A DNA stretch of 64,000 bases from Oscarella lobularis (taxonomy: Eukaryota > Porifera > Homoscleromorpha > Homosclerophorida > Oscarellidae): contig NC_089185.1 in NCBI RefSeq assembly GCF_947507565.1, positions 2,418,001 to 2,482,000 on the forward strand, in the 5' to 3' direction. Below, piece by piece: positions 1 through 12,439 of the stretch. A program made the position numbers and the translations under genes. The first letter of the stretch is position 1, and each line of letters opens with the position of its first letter. The notes beneath the pieces were generated by a model. The model saw nothing but the letters and a program-made list of their open reading frames with translations, made no database searches and had not been told where the DNA came from.

Positions 1-2670
1 TGTATCATTGGAGGCAACGTAAAGTAAGTTTGTCTCTCGATTGAAAAGGAAGCAGCAACGCAACTGAAGAAGAAAGAAGATTGCAAATAATAGTAGATAG
101 ACGGGCTTTTATATAATACGGTCACGATAATGATGTCGACACGCGCATACAATGCTTAGAATGTAGAGCTGTAGTCTTGGAAGGAGAAGCCGGCGAGTTG
201 AAGATAAGTTACGCTTTTGTCGTTTTTTAGCAATATGGCACTGACGTTCTCTTTTAGGATTTCGGGGTCCTAGGCATGACCCCGTCATCAAAAACTGCCG
301 ATCCGGGGTCCTGGGCATGACCCCGTTATCAAAAACTGCCCGCGAATGAAACGGTAGAGGATGTGCAATTTTTGTCATTTTATTAAATAAAATTTTCCTC
401 CCTTTCCCTATTCTTGAGCAGTTTTTGTTAACGGGGTCTTGCTCAGGACCCCGAGGAGCAGTTTTTTTTGACGGGGTCTTGCTCAGGACCCCAATCTCCT
501 ACAAAACAAAATTAGAATTGCTACTTTTGCTCTCTTGAAATCATACCTGCCCGCCCAGGATACGGTTCGAGGGTCATGCATGAAGCTAAAAGGAAACATC
601 TTTCCTTGCGCGTTTGGCCACAGAAAAACCTCGGTTTTGTCATTGACTGAATTGACACGCTGCCGCAATCTCCTTTGCATCTTCTGCCTTCCTGAATTCA
701 ATTCTCTATATGAAGTTTATGCAATGATCTTCACTGATTGAAATTTTTTTCACCTTAACCTTTTTTGATCATTTCTGAACCGCTGCAACGTTACTATACT
801 TTTGATTCTTCCAGTATTGACGCCAAAAATGTTTCGTTTTTACAGAACCGTCTATCTTGAGCCAGAGCCAACCAAAGACACTCCTACGATTCCTTAGCCA
901 CGCACTGAGTTCTTCTCGCTAGCATGTCACTTTCCAATAAACGAGCCAGCATTTACTGACTGTCGTAACTGCTTTGGAGGGCTATTGAAGTAGAACCGCA
1001 TGCCAGCCAAACGTTCTCATTTTTTGGCCAGTAATAGATTCTAAATGACGACCTGATTGGGTTCCGTCACTACTCTTTCCAGACGGTACGTTACTCAGAA
1101 CCGTGTACAAGAGTAATTTGAATGACGAATGCAAACTTTCTGGACGCAAAAGCCTAGAGGAGAAAAGTTGCCATACGTACCGGCACTGTTTATCAACCGA
1201 AGTCCTCTACCCTGCTTTTATGTAGAGATGAATTCCAAAAGATACTCGATCTTCCTTTCTCCTCTATAAAATAAAACGAATTGAATACTAATTATGAAGT
1301 TATTTATTTATTTACTTTCTTTTAGTATTAACTAATGTATCACCTTGTGTCAATCCACGGAAAAAAAATTGTCAGTCAGCTTTTTGAGATTGCCCAGAAA
1401 CAAAGAAAGAAAGAAAAGAAGTCTCGTCTAAGACGTAGCTTTCTTTGGCTTTGTCATAATAGACTCCGTTGATACAAACCTACCGTCGCTCCTGTGCTGT
1501 TAGTGTAGCCACGGGTTCTAGTATCCGTGGTGTAGCGGTCCTGGCCTATTCCCTAAAGGTGGGGGCCCCTAGGTTTGAGAGGAATGCGGCAAATTTCGTT
1601 TACGTACAGCGCATCGAATGCATCACGCGGAGGACCAGCATTAATGAAAAAGTCGCCGCTCGAACACATGAGGGAGAAAACAGATGAAAAACGGCTCTCC
1701 GAGTCGGAATCTGCCCGCAGAGGCTATCTTATGCCCGCCCAATAACGGCCGCGCAGTCAGGCGGCACTTACTGCTGCAAAAACGACTTCTGCTTCATTGC
1801 AAAAACGGGGCCGAGCAAAGAACCGGGAACTCGGAGCACGTGCTGAAAGCATAGCTATGCTGAAAGGTAGGCGTGCCTTCGCGCTAAACATTTGCAAAAA
1901 TCGCGATTCGGTGTCGTACACATTCAGAATTTCAGTAAAATCTTTCTGCATTCGTCTGCATTCTATCGTGAGCCGCTTGCACGTGGTCCAACGGATAAAC
2001 GCTATTATAGTATATTTCTCGAAGAGCGGAACAACCTTCGCCACATACTGAAATAGAAGAAAGCACAATACATATATACGACTCCTATGCTAATTCTCCG
2101 TCCTATACCCATAAGACGCTTGTACGGTGATGCGTTTTTGAAGGATCGCTCCAAGTTTATTAACACTTCCACTCAGCTGATATATGCTCGTATCAAGACA
2201 AGAAAAAACACGACCAGTCGCGCTAAAGCTCGCTTACCAAACCCAGTAAAACTATTTGCCCGTCCACATTTTACCTATGAGATGAGTACACCCAAACACG
2301 GAATCGACTAAACTCCCTCCCAGATTTCGTGCAATCTAAATGAAAACATAAAGATCGTTCCTAGCTGTTACTGCATTTACCTTTTGTGCAGCAATACAGT
2401 ACCACGTAAAAGAGTGGACATGACTTTAGAACGTCTGGAGGTGCACGGTAACGCCCCCAAAGGCCCACTAGCGAGAAACGAGTATTCCTACAAGTTTTTG
2501 CACAATTCTTGCAAAATCAATTACAAAATTCGGAACGCTTGTCTAACCTACAAAACATAAAATCAATTTTTTGCCATTACTTTCGTGATGCTGCAAGGCA
2601 GAGTTGAATGTAAAGATTATTAACTAAAGTAAAATTATTAGTATGACATTATCAGACGGATTTCAAATGT
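1..2670. other. Gene-poor stretch
   Basis: I see no convincing coding exon here. The open frames are short, overlap on both strands and lack family signatures. The notable content is the inverted-repeat cluster at 264-492 and a weak tRNA-like segment near 1505-1590. The stretch lies downstream of the NB-ARC-TPR gene that ends at 2671. Confidence 0.6.
264..492. repeat. Four-copy 35-bp inverted-repeat cluster
   Basis: Two direct copies of a 35-bp unit (264-298 and 305-339) face two inverted copies (418-452 and 458-492) across a spacer of about 78 bp. Each unit starts or ends with GGGGTC...GACCCC, a self-complementary core, next to a short A/T run (CAAAAACTGC or its complement). The copies differ by a few bases, so they are not a very recent duplication. 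The array could fold into a long cruciform. It may be the end of a non-autonomous DNA element, but I see no target-site duplication or transposase. Confidence 0.85.
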
Positions 2671-5600
2671 CTAACGCAAATTTAGAAGAGGGTGACCGCT
2701 TGGCAGTTGAGCGTACAACTGCATCGCTTCCAAGAGCATCGCGTCTGTTTTTGAAAACTCTTTAGAAGCAACTAAGCACCTGAAGTAATTCCATATAACT
2801 GCGGTAAAAAGAAGAATCATATTCCCATTAGTTTCGTTGTTCCTGTATAATTTATACGTGGAATGACACACTGATGGTCGTTATCCATGTTTGGCAGCAA
2901 AGCGAAAGCGTTTTCAAAACAATGAAGAGCATCGGGCAATAAGCTAAGCTCCGCGTAAATACTACCCAACTGGGTTTCTTGACTGCAAACTAAGAAATTA
3001 AAATTATCAGTACAATTGCAAAATAATTATAGAATAGCGTGACACTTACGAGATCCTGCATCTAACTCATCCTTATGATAAAGATCTGTGCTAAACGCCA
3101 CGCCCTCTTTAAAGTAGATGGCAGCTTCTCGTTTGTCTCCCAAATCTAGAAGATATCGGCCTACGCTTGCCAAACCTATTGTTAATTAATAGATTAGATT
3201 GGTTAGTGCTGATAGCATTTGAGCTGATTTACTAAGGATCAACGCGCGAAGCATTTCGGCTCGAGGCGGCGATTTTCTCAGCAAGTCCACTGCTTCTTTT
3301 TCTAAATCCAGAGCCTCTCGCTTTTTTCCTACCATGTTCAGACTGTCAGCATGACAACTCAGAACTAATAAGATAAAAGAAAATTTGTTATTTATTTCTG
3401 AAAATCGCTACTGCTTACATTTGTGAAGCTTTATGTTCTGAGGAGGCAAAGCAGATCTGGCGATAGATAGAGACTCTTTTGACATTGCAAACGCTTCGTC
3501 TATCTGGCCTAAATTCGTAAGCGTACTGCTGATTTCTCGCCGAACTAAAGAACCCTCAATTAAAAATACATCTACCTCCTGACAAGAATTATACCATCGG
3601 CTATTCTAAAGTCGGTAGCTGGAACGAGAAATTCTAGAGTCTCTAATGCTTTCTTAAAAAATTGCAAAGCTTCGTGACATTTGGAAAGCGCAAACAGAGC
3701 CTGGCCGTACGTCAGATAACCTATAGAAAACGACGTCAGTTACAGGGCAGGCTCTTGCTTTAAAATTACAGTCAGCGAGGCTTTGGTCGATTTGATTTCT
3801 TGGCCAGAACGACAAAGCTAAATTTAAAATCTCGATTTGCTCAGTAAACTTTTCTTCCTTGTAATAAAGCGATCCCAAGTAGACGTACACTATAAAAATA
3901 AGTGGGCAAATAATGTAAGGCATTCGAACTGCGAGCAAACGTATACACATGCTGCATGTGCATACCTTGATGTAAGTTATGATGAGGAAGGGGATACGTA
4001 GAACAAGCCCTTACGATGCTCTGAAAAATCTGTTCGGCTTCTTTAAGCTGACCTTGAACGCGGTAGACATCTCCAAGTACGCACAGTACTAAAAAAAGAC
4101 AAAGTCTGTATAGCGTCCAATGATGCAGAACTGGGCGCGTAACGATAACCTTCGCAGTAAAAGTAGGCAATTTCACGGTCAGACAGATCGTCAATAGATT
4201 TTTGATCAGTAGCAAGCAGAGCATTTGTGGCCGCTTCGGGAAATAGATGCAACATAGCACACATTTGAGCCAAGCCGTAGTAACCTACAATAAGACAAAT
4301 ATTAATCCACGCAAACGCATACACGTGTGCGTAAAATTACAAGATATTCTCTCCTCCTTGGGCATATCGCTACCCGAAGAGGCATAATTTCTAATTCGCT
4401 TTTCGTACAAATCCTTTCCCGTTTGAAAATGCGCGTATTCTTTAGATAATCGACAGGCGTAATCGACGACGTCAGACGTCGCTTCGCAGCATCCCAATCC
4501 GGCGTCCAAGAGCTTATGCGCGACGGCGTAGACGTGAGGAAGACGAAAAGCGAGAACGTCGCTTTTCAAAGCTCCTTTATTACTGGCCAACTTTCGTAAA
4601 GAAGGTAGATCTTTTACTAGAGACTTTCCAGCGGAAACAAGCATTTTTTCTAACTGGGCAACATCTCCGAGGAGACGGTGAAAGACGCTCGATTGGACAA
4701 GATGATGCATGCTGAACACTTCCGTGCCGTCGTTCAGACGTAGGCGCTGCAAAAACGATCGACTTTCTAAAATTTGAATTCCGCTTTCAAAAAGACTTTC
4801 GAGAAGCTCGTCGTTCGTATCGTCGTAAAAGGCGGCCTCGCGAAGAACGCCCTTAGGAATGTCTTGCGAAGAGAAGAGAGAGCAATGCTGCAAAATTAGG
4901 TAGGCAACTTGAAACTCGTCTCGATCCTTGATATAGTCGATATCGAGTTCCCATGTCAGGTATAAATGACGTTTGGCTAGCAGCGCGTCTCGCGCTTGGC
5001 AAAGAAGCTTTCTGTCCCTAGGTTTGACATCAAACTCCGATACGTCGATTTTGGCAATTTCGCATGGAGAGTAGATTTCGTTTTCCTGAAATTTTTCTTT
5101 CAAATGAGACAAATGAAAGTAAGCGAGCATCTTGGTCATATCAAGCGCGGCCGGATCGAGATCCTTCACCTTAGCATCAAGAAGCCGCCAATAGTCTTGA
5201 AACGTCATCTTGCTCTGCCTTATATAAATACCGGCGTGAGCCAGGGCAAGGGGTAGCCCTTGAACGGGAGGGTCCAAAGCAAGCCTTTGAGCAAAGTCTT
5301 GCTCTAAACGTGTCGCTTCCGCAAACGATTCTAGCGACTGCCTGGCCCACCCAAGGAGGGCGTGAACTGCATCTTCACCTTGCAGTTCGTTGAGAGTCAT
5401 GTGCGCGAAATTGGGATCGTCAATTAAATTTTCGGCTCTTGTTGTGATAATGACGTGGCACGGTATTCTTCTGTCAGGCAGGCAGTCTTGGAGCAAGTCA
5501 GCCTCGGTGACGTTATCAAAGAAAATGAGGGATCGAGGACCGTTTTTTAAGAAATTTTGAAATAAAGTGGCATTTTCAGCCACAGAAGAATAGGATTTGG

Positions 5601-7100
5601 CTTCACGGGCATCGGAGTTCGCGGTTTGAAAAGCAAGAAGCTGAAAACACAGTAGCACAAAGAAACGCCAGAATTTACTAATTAACTTACGTTCCTTTTC
5701 AATGAGGCGAAAAGAGAAGAGTAGGATTCCGTATTGAATTTGAAAATCCCATCTCTGTACGCTGACTCATGCCGGCGGATGTACTCTTCAGCCAAGCTGG
5801 TTTTGCCAGCACCTCCAACTCCGACAATGACCTGCAATGGCAATTATTAACAACGCAGCTCGTTTCTTAAGGAACTCCCTACATGAACTTTTCTGCCACT
5901 TATCGCTTTTATAGCAAAGTTCTTCGTGTCGCCTTCCCAGAAGAACGAAGACATCTGGCTCAATTCTCTTTCTCGACCATAAAGAATGCGAGTTTCCAGC
6001 GAAGAGAATCCTTGGGATTCATCACACTTAATTTTTGAATTTGAATGAAGAGAATTATTTTACCTGAAACTAATGAAGCTGGTTTCGCGGTTACTTCGCT
6101 CAAGTGCGAGCGAAGCAAAGGTAACGATGCTACTTGCTTCCCCTTCCACTTGGCAAATTTGTGCAACATTTCCCACGCCATTTCTTTAGGCTCTTTGCGT
6201 CGAATCAGGCACTGCTCCTCAATGCCATCAAGGTCGTCTTTCGAAACGCCTAGACGAACGCCGAGTTGCTTCCAAAAACGACCAACTTCGTTTTCAGCAA
6301 ATAGCAGCAGATCTCTCTCATAGCACTCATCTTCGACATCTGCTAAGGGAAGAGCTCTCAGATAGAAAAATGATCAAAAAAGCAAAAGCGATTGTATAAG
6401 AAAGGTAAGGAACGTGCACGTGTACTTGGTGGGTTCCCCGGGGTGTCAACCTAGCTCCCAACTGCATGTAATTGCAATAAAAAACTATCTACACTATCTT
6501 TTCCAATCATCCTTACTGGTTTTCTTCTGATTTCCTTTCATAAAAACAGAATATGACTTTGGCTTTATTACCATTGCAGCGGCTGACAACTCTCGAAGAG
6601 CAACAACGTCATCCCCTTGACAAGAAATGATTTTCTGCAAGACGTCACCGCAAAGACTTTGACCTGAACAAGTCAAAAGCCCAATTGGAAATTAAGTGAA
6701 AACTACTTCAAAGGCAAGGCACGTGCTACCTCGCGTTGAAAAATTCACAGAAACTAAAGTCAGTCGTAATCACAAAAAAACACGACACGAAGTCATTCTC
6801 ATCACCTTGCCTCTCGTTCGGCACAGCGCCACGACCAGCAGACGGCGCTTGTACTTCTTGTGCCGAGTCTAATAAATTTTGAAGAATGCCCACATCAGCG
6901 TTCCAGCGCGAAGCGATTTCTTTAAGAGCATCGAGGCAAATAATTTCGTCAAGACCGCTCAAACCTCCAGATTTTATTCAATAAAGTTCGTATTGTAGCA
7001 AACGTAAAGATTACCTTGCACCAAATCAGCCATAGAACAGAAACTACGTGCAACGTCTTTCGCTGCTGGTGCAGGTGATTCCTGTTAGGTAAAACATGAC
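2671..7100 (-). CDS. Death-domain NB-ARC-TPR STAND protein (Apaf-1-like class), multi-exon
   Basis: Likely a signalling ATPase that oligomerises on ligand sensing; the family includes Apaf-1 and animal NB-ARC-TPR proteins. In coding order: small helical exons at about 7090-7018, 6962-6806 and 6663-6570 (the latter two share a motif like C-D-x-L-x-x-I), then a death domain (about 6350-6050). A GREREL linker follows (about 5965), then NB-ARC and a chain of TPRs to the stop at 2671. NB-ARC hallmarks are visible: Walker A VGVGGAGKTS (about 5800-5832), kinase-2 LIFFDN (about 5520), TTR (about 5440), GLPLALAHAG (about 5245) and an MHH variant of the MHD motif (about 4710). About eight TPR units lie at 4290-2671, nearly one per exon, separated by introns of about 50-70 bp. 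The first exon upstream of 7090 is not resolved. Exon edges come from GT/AG and frame only. Confidence 0.82.
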
Positions 7101-8396
7101 GTGCAAAATTTGAAAAAGTGATTACCAGTATTACTCGCAGCTTCAGCCAAAAAAATTGAAAAATCAAATTTTTCTCTTTACTAGAAAAACTGAGTGCTAG
7201 TAGCATCAGAAGCGCAAAGCATGCAGTATATAAGATCTTCAATATATGACGTAACTGGCACATGCGAGTACAATGAGCTATTTAGCACGATTATATAGCT
7301 AGAGACAAGGCACATCGGCGCGTGGACATGCAGGCTGCCTTTGACAACAAACTTGAGTGAGATAGGTTAGACGTATCTGATGCAGTAAGTAAAAGCAGCC
7401 GCCTATCGACATCGCGCGTAGTGCGATGACTCTATATATACTGTGCTTGTCATTCTGAACGGAGCGGAGAATCGACTGTTACGTTATTTCGATTGCGTCA
7501 ACTTGAAACCACGGCATTATTGACGATTGTTACCCAGGAGAAGAAAATTTCAGGCAGCGCAAACCTTTTCGTAAGCTTCTTTAGCTCGCCTACGAGAGAA
7601 TCTTCGCGAAACGCTTCCGGACGATCAGTGGAGTCAGATCCGAGATCCTATTTGTACGCATGCGTTCTTGCAAAAAAAACAGATAAAAGTATTTATCGGC
7701 TGCTCACGCGTTTACTTTTCTGAGCACTCTCAAATGAATCAATGCCATACACATTTTGAAGAAAATATCAAATGAAAAAGCGTTCCCCGTCTAAAATTCG
7801 ACCGAGCATGGCTTTATCTTCGCGCTTGACTTGAGAAGAGAAGACAAACTTCCTCTGCTTACATGGCCACAAGAGCGCAGCGCTGGGGAACGGCGCGAAG
7901 TCCGATTAAACTCAAAACAAAAGAATTCCGCTTGATTATCTATGGGAAAAGGTATTATAGACTAATTCTAGATAATTGACCGCACTTTCTGCTCGTCTCT
8001 TTCAAAATCGTAGAAGAGCGTTATGACGCCCGACGTCTCTTCTTCGTCTTTCTTAATTAATAAGCGTCGCTTTGTAGATCTCGCCAAGCACATGCTCCTC
8101 CGCCCACGAAGTCTTTGCATTCGCCATAGATATGAGCTCCTATAGCTAGCTCGCGTCGTTTTAAACCCGAAGGGCCTTCTACATAGGAAACCTAGAGACA
8201 GACAGACAGTGATGATACATTTCGGGAAAGACTTCTTGAGCACTGGAGACAACGTACGTCCGCGGCAAAGAGAGTGGCCGGCGCACAAGACTGCACGCAT
8301 TGGGTCGAGACAATATTTTTCTCCACGCTTGGAGGAAGCGATACGGCTGATCTTCGCTTTCCATTGCTTCTATTTCCTTGATTTTTCGAACTCGGA
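7101..8396. other. Interval between the two death-domain genes
   Basis: This should hold the 3' end of the DAPK-like transcript and the promoter and possible first exon of the NB-ARC gene. A minus-strand segment near 7210-7125 could be a short upstream exon of the latter (a GT donor occurs near 7135), but frame and start are not resolved. Other open frames here overlap each other and show no domain. Confidence 0.4.
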
Positions 8397-11300
8397 CTAC
8401 TTACTTGCGTAAAGTTCATTGTATTTCCTTTCGATGTGACTTCTGTTCACTCCGACCTCCTCAAACCAGGCCAGAAGCTGGCCTACACTCGGAGATTTCG
8501 CCATGTTCCACGATTCAAGTACTTTGAACATGCGCACGACGTTACCGCCATAGGCTCTGCGAATGTCGTCAAGATCGTCTGATCCGATGAGAAAAACACC
8601 AATATCTTCCCATTTCGATCCTTTCACGGCAGCACAAGCCCTCAACAAATCTAAGGACACCAACTCGTCATCGGCCAGAAAAGCACCTGAGAAAAAGTAA
8701 TTAAAAATAGACAACTTACGCCACGTATTATCAATACTAATAGTAGAAGCCGCCGCAACTTCATCAAGCGGAGCTGCGTAAAGAAAAATTGTAGAATATA
8801 TATACGTGGGCATGTCCGTTTACACTTACCGATAGAGGACGGTTGAGGCACACGCCCAGAGCAAGGAGCTGTGTCCTAAATGTATACATACGCTTTGACA
8901 ACGGAATAAAACAATTCTTTTTGCCATACTTCAACGGTGCTACATATTGATACAGTTCCATCCGGATAAGAAACCGCGCCCTGAAAAATAATCTATAGAA
9001 AAAGACAACCCCCTTTTCATCATTTACTTTCTCATCAGACTCGTCCATTATAACCAAATCTCTGACAGACGAATAATGTCGTTTCTCTGTTCGCCGCTGA
9101 ACCGAAAACAAAACGTGATCAAAAGTCTTCTCCTTTAGCTTCCTCTGCACGTCACTAATCGAGTAGATAGCCGGATCTTCGTCGAGCCGTTTCAAGTGTT
9201 TGCTGTCTAAATAGTACCAGTTTAGAACGACATCCGGACTCCTTTCGTCGCACACTCCGACGATCATGTCCTTGAGCTGGGCTACGAACTCCTTCGCCAC
9301 GTTATTACAAGCCGATTTATTCGACCAACGAACGACGAGATCAATGCAACAGTGGCCCTTCTTTATACCTAAATCGACGAGACACTCGACTACTTTGTCG
9401 CCGACGATCTTCACCACTTTCACGCCGTCTTTCCACGCCTCGCGACTCGTCGCTGCCACGCGAGAGCATCGAGACTGAAAGACGACGAACGACGAAGGCG
9501 ATATGATATCGACGGGATGAGCGCACTCGTATCGCTGACCGCGATACACGTCGAAAATTGCGTCTTCCTTCCAGGAGTGGCGAGAAATTGAATTCTCAAG
9601 CAGAGCCGGAATCTGATATAATTCGGAGAAGTCTTCCACCCGAATGCACAGATCCAAGGCGAGCAGAACAGCAATCGCTTCGTCAGCGGTCACCGTATAC
9701 GAAGACGGCGTTCCCTTTTTCTTTAGGTCGTTCTCAAATGCTCTCAAAGCCGACTCGATGTCCTTTCGCGACACTTCGCCCGATTTTCCCGACGGCATGC
9801 CGAACGGGAAGTAAGGCGGCGCCAGGAGCGGACCGACGACATTGCGGCACAACCAAATCGGTCGCGAGCAAATTCGAGAACCCAAATCGACGATCTATAG
9901 TAAACATGCATATAAAAATACCAGTTATCAAGATTGCTTACTATTCCAGAAGAGTCGAGATATTCTACAGAGACTTTTTTCTCTTCTACAGTCAAAGCAA
10001 TGCCGATGTCTTGCGCAACCCACGTCTCGAATTCATCCGCTGTCATGAAACAGGAGAGCGGAAATTTTCGCTTCTCTTCTGGAAGACAAAGATTCTGCTC
10101 GATGGCATGGCAAATTTTGGGGACCTCATCTGCAGCCTTTTAAGTATTCAAATAAATAATTATTTAATCACAAGTGAACATTGTAAGTCGTACCTTTAGC
10201 ATTTCCTCGCGAAGTCTTTTTAGTTTGTTTCTGCAGTCGTTCATGCGAAACGAATTGCTCTTACTGCAATCCATTTCGATTACGTGAAAAATTTCGAATG
10301 TGTCCCTAAATTCTTCTTGAAGAATTTCGGCGACTCGTTTCACTTGAAAGCTCGCTTCAACTCCCGCTTCCTCGCCGAAACCGATCAAATTGAAAATCAC
10401 GAGAAGGCGAAGTCGCGACGTGAGGCGAGAAAAAAGAGCGCGAAGCGGAGCCTTAACGAAGGCGCACCAATAACGTCCAATCTCCAAGAGAGCGATTTCA
10501 GGCGTCATAGTTTGCGCCTTTCGAAAGCGAAGGACAAGAACGAAGATCGTATTGGATGGACCAAAGAAGAGACCGTGAGCGCTGTGAAACGTCGATTGGG
10601 CCCCAAAGTCCCATATCAATCCTTTGCCCACTCCTGGAATTTGGCTGTTGTGAATTTCGATGCCGGCTGTGCGATCCTTTGGATCGATTGGCGGAAGATC
10701 GAGTCGAAGAAGAGAATTGACGAACGTCGTTTTCCCCGCCATTTCGCTTCCGATCACGCACAATTTGATCGAATCCGGGCGAACTTTCTCCCGCTGAAGA
10801 ACGGAAAATCGGACAGCGTCCTACAACAGAAAATAAATATGGGAAAGAGAACTAAAAAGGTGTGAAGCACGTAATGCTGTCGAAGGAGATTTCTGATTTC
10901 GCCGTAAGCCAGCAGATGAGGCGTATTTCCATTCTGAATTTCACAATGAAATCGCTCTTTTACCCCAGAATAAAAACATCACCTTGTCTTTGCATGTAAC
11001 GTCCACGCCTTTCTCAATCAAAAGACTGATGACCGATTTATGCGTCTGCGAGTTACACGAAGCGATGTGCAAAGCATTCTGATTAATCTACATGCATGAT
11101 AACTGAGATAGAGCAGAAGTCAGAAATAAAAAAAATTCAACTCACGGAATCTCTAGCCGAGAGGTCAGCTCCGAGCGCAATCAGCTGCTCAATGACGACG
11201 AATGGCCGTAAGAAAGCACATGCGTGCAATAAGGGCGTCCTTCCCCACTAAAAAAGAAAAACTCAAACGAGAATCAGGTATAGGTAATCACGATAATCTC

Positions 11301-12216
11301 ACCATTCTAACACAATTGACATCAACGCCTTTCTCCATGACGAGATAGTGAAGAACGTCTTTGATATCGTCATCAGATTTCGAGTCATTGGTAGCATGAA
11401 ACAAAGCCGTCTGTCCATCCTGAATAATAAAGAACGGCCACGTGCCTTAATTATTAAAGAAAATATGATTATATCACCTTATCTTTTGCTAAACAATCGA
11501 CTCCTTTTCCATCCAAGTAGCGCACTTTCAACGACCGATCGACGTCACTTGCACACGCGAACATAAAAGGCGTATGACCCAACTGAAAATGAAAATAAAA
11601 CTAATACATTTATCAGAAACCGAATTGTCTTGCCGTGTCCGTGCTATCTATAGCAGCATGGTGCTCCACGAGCCACTTCACGCCAAAAATACTTCCATAT
11701 AGACACGCATAGTGAAGCGGGCTGCGCTTCCTCCACTGCACGCACGCACGTATGAAATGAACGTACCAAATACGAACCAGCGTATTGCATGATTTCATAC
11801 CCTGTCTCGCTCATCAATGTTTTGACCAAAGTAGCTGAACCATTCTTCCGCTTCCTCCGACGACTGAAACTGTCGTCCCGCCACAAAGTGAAAGGCTGAA
11901 AGGCCGGGGTGGTCCGTCTATAAGCGTCAAGGAGCGATCGATGAGAAAAGAACGAATTCTGAATCTACCTATGGACCTGGACGTGCCGAAATCCGTCTTC
12001 CTCCGAGAGAAAGCGGCACAACTCTTCGGAAGTTCCTTTCTTGGTTATCTTTAGCAATCGTTCGATTGCAGTGACGATTGCACGTCTTGGCGGCCTCTGC
12101 AGGCGACAATTCGTCAAGCGTTTGCTTGCGAGATTCTCAGGCCGCAAGAATAAGCCTCGTCTTACTGGTAGCTCTTCGACTTTTTTGGAGTTTTGACGAG
12201 AAAAGAAGGCTCCCAT
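8397..12216 (-). CDS. Kinase-less DAPK-like protein: ankyrin-ROC-COR-death
   Basis: In order: an N-terminal exon (about 12216-11970), about six ankyrin repeats spread over short exons (about 11920-10890), a ROC GTPase domain with P-loop GSEMAGKTT (about 10740), a COR-like region (about 9890-9050), small exons, and a C-terminal death domain ending at the 8397 stop. The linker after ROC (IWLCRNVVGPLL) and the order Ank-ROC-COR-death match the non-kinase part of death-associated protein kinase (DAPK1 family). No kinase domain precedes the ankyrins: the receptor gene starts only about 220 bp upstream on the other strand. I prefer the ATG at 12216 over 12225 because it gives MGAFFSRQ, an N-myristoylation-type start (MGxxxS) that would attach the protein to membranes. 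Introns are about 50-70 bp. An unrelated ankyrin-Roco protein is the alternative, but the death domain argues for DAPK kinship. Confidence 0.82.
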
Positions 12217-12439
12217 ACCGCGCACGCGCAGTAAAAATCAATCATGAATGTACATTAACCTTCACGTAGTGCAAAACATCTATAAATCATTGACGATCAA
12301 ATATTGACAATAATGTAATCTAATCAAAAAGAAACGGAAAGCTGTTGCTGAAACGAAGGAATGCGCACGCGCTCTCGTAGCTAAATCTAAGTAACGCGGT
12401 CCTGTTCACTTCTCATGCAATTTGTTTCATCCTCTTCAA

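Noticed and set aside
8179-8419. Several short minus-strand frames just after the death-domain stop
   Set aside because: They are in the 3' flank, overlap each other and have no signature.
9558-10199. 213-codon plus-strand open frame
   Set aside because: It lies antisense to the COR and ROC exons of the DAPK-like gene, has no domain, and crosses several of that gene's introns.
10284-10865. 193-codon plus-strand open frame rich in Lys/Arg/Glu
   Set aside because: Antisense shadow of the ROC domain exon, whose P-loop is on the minus strand.
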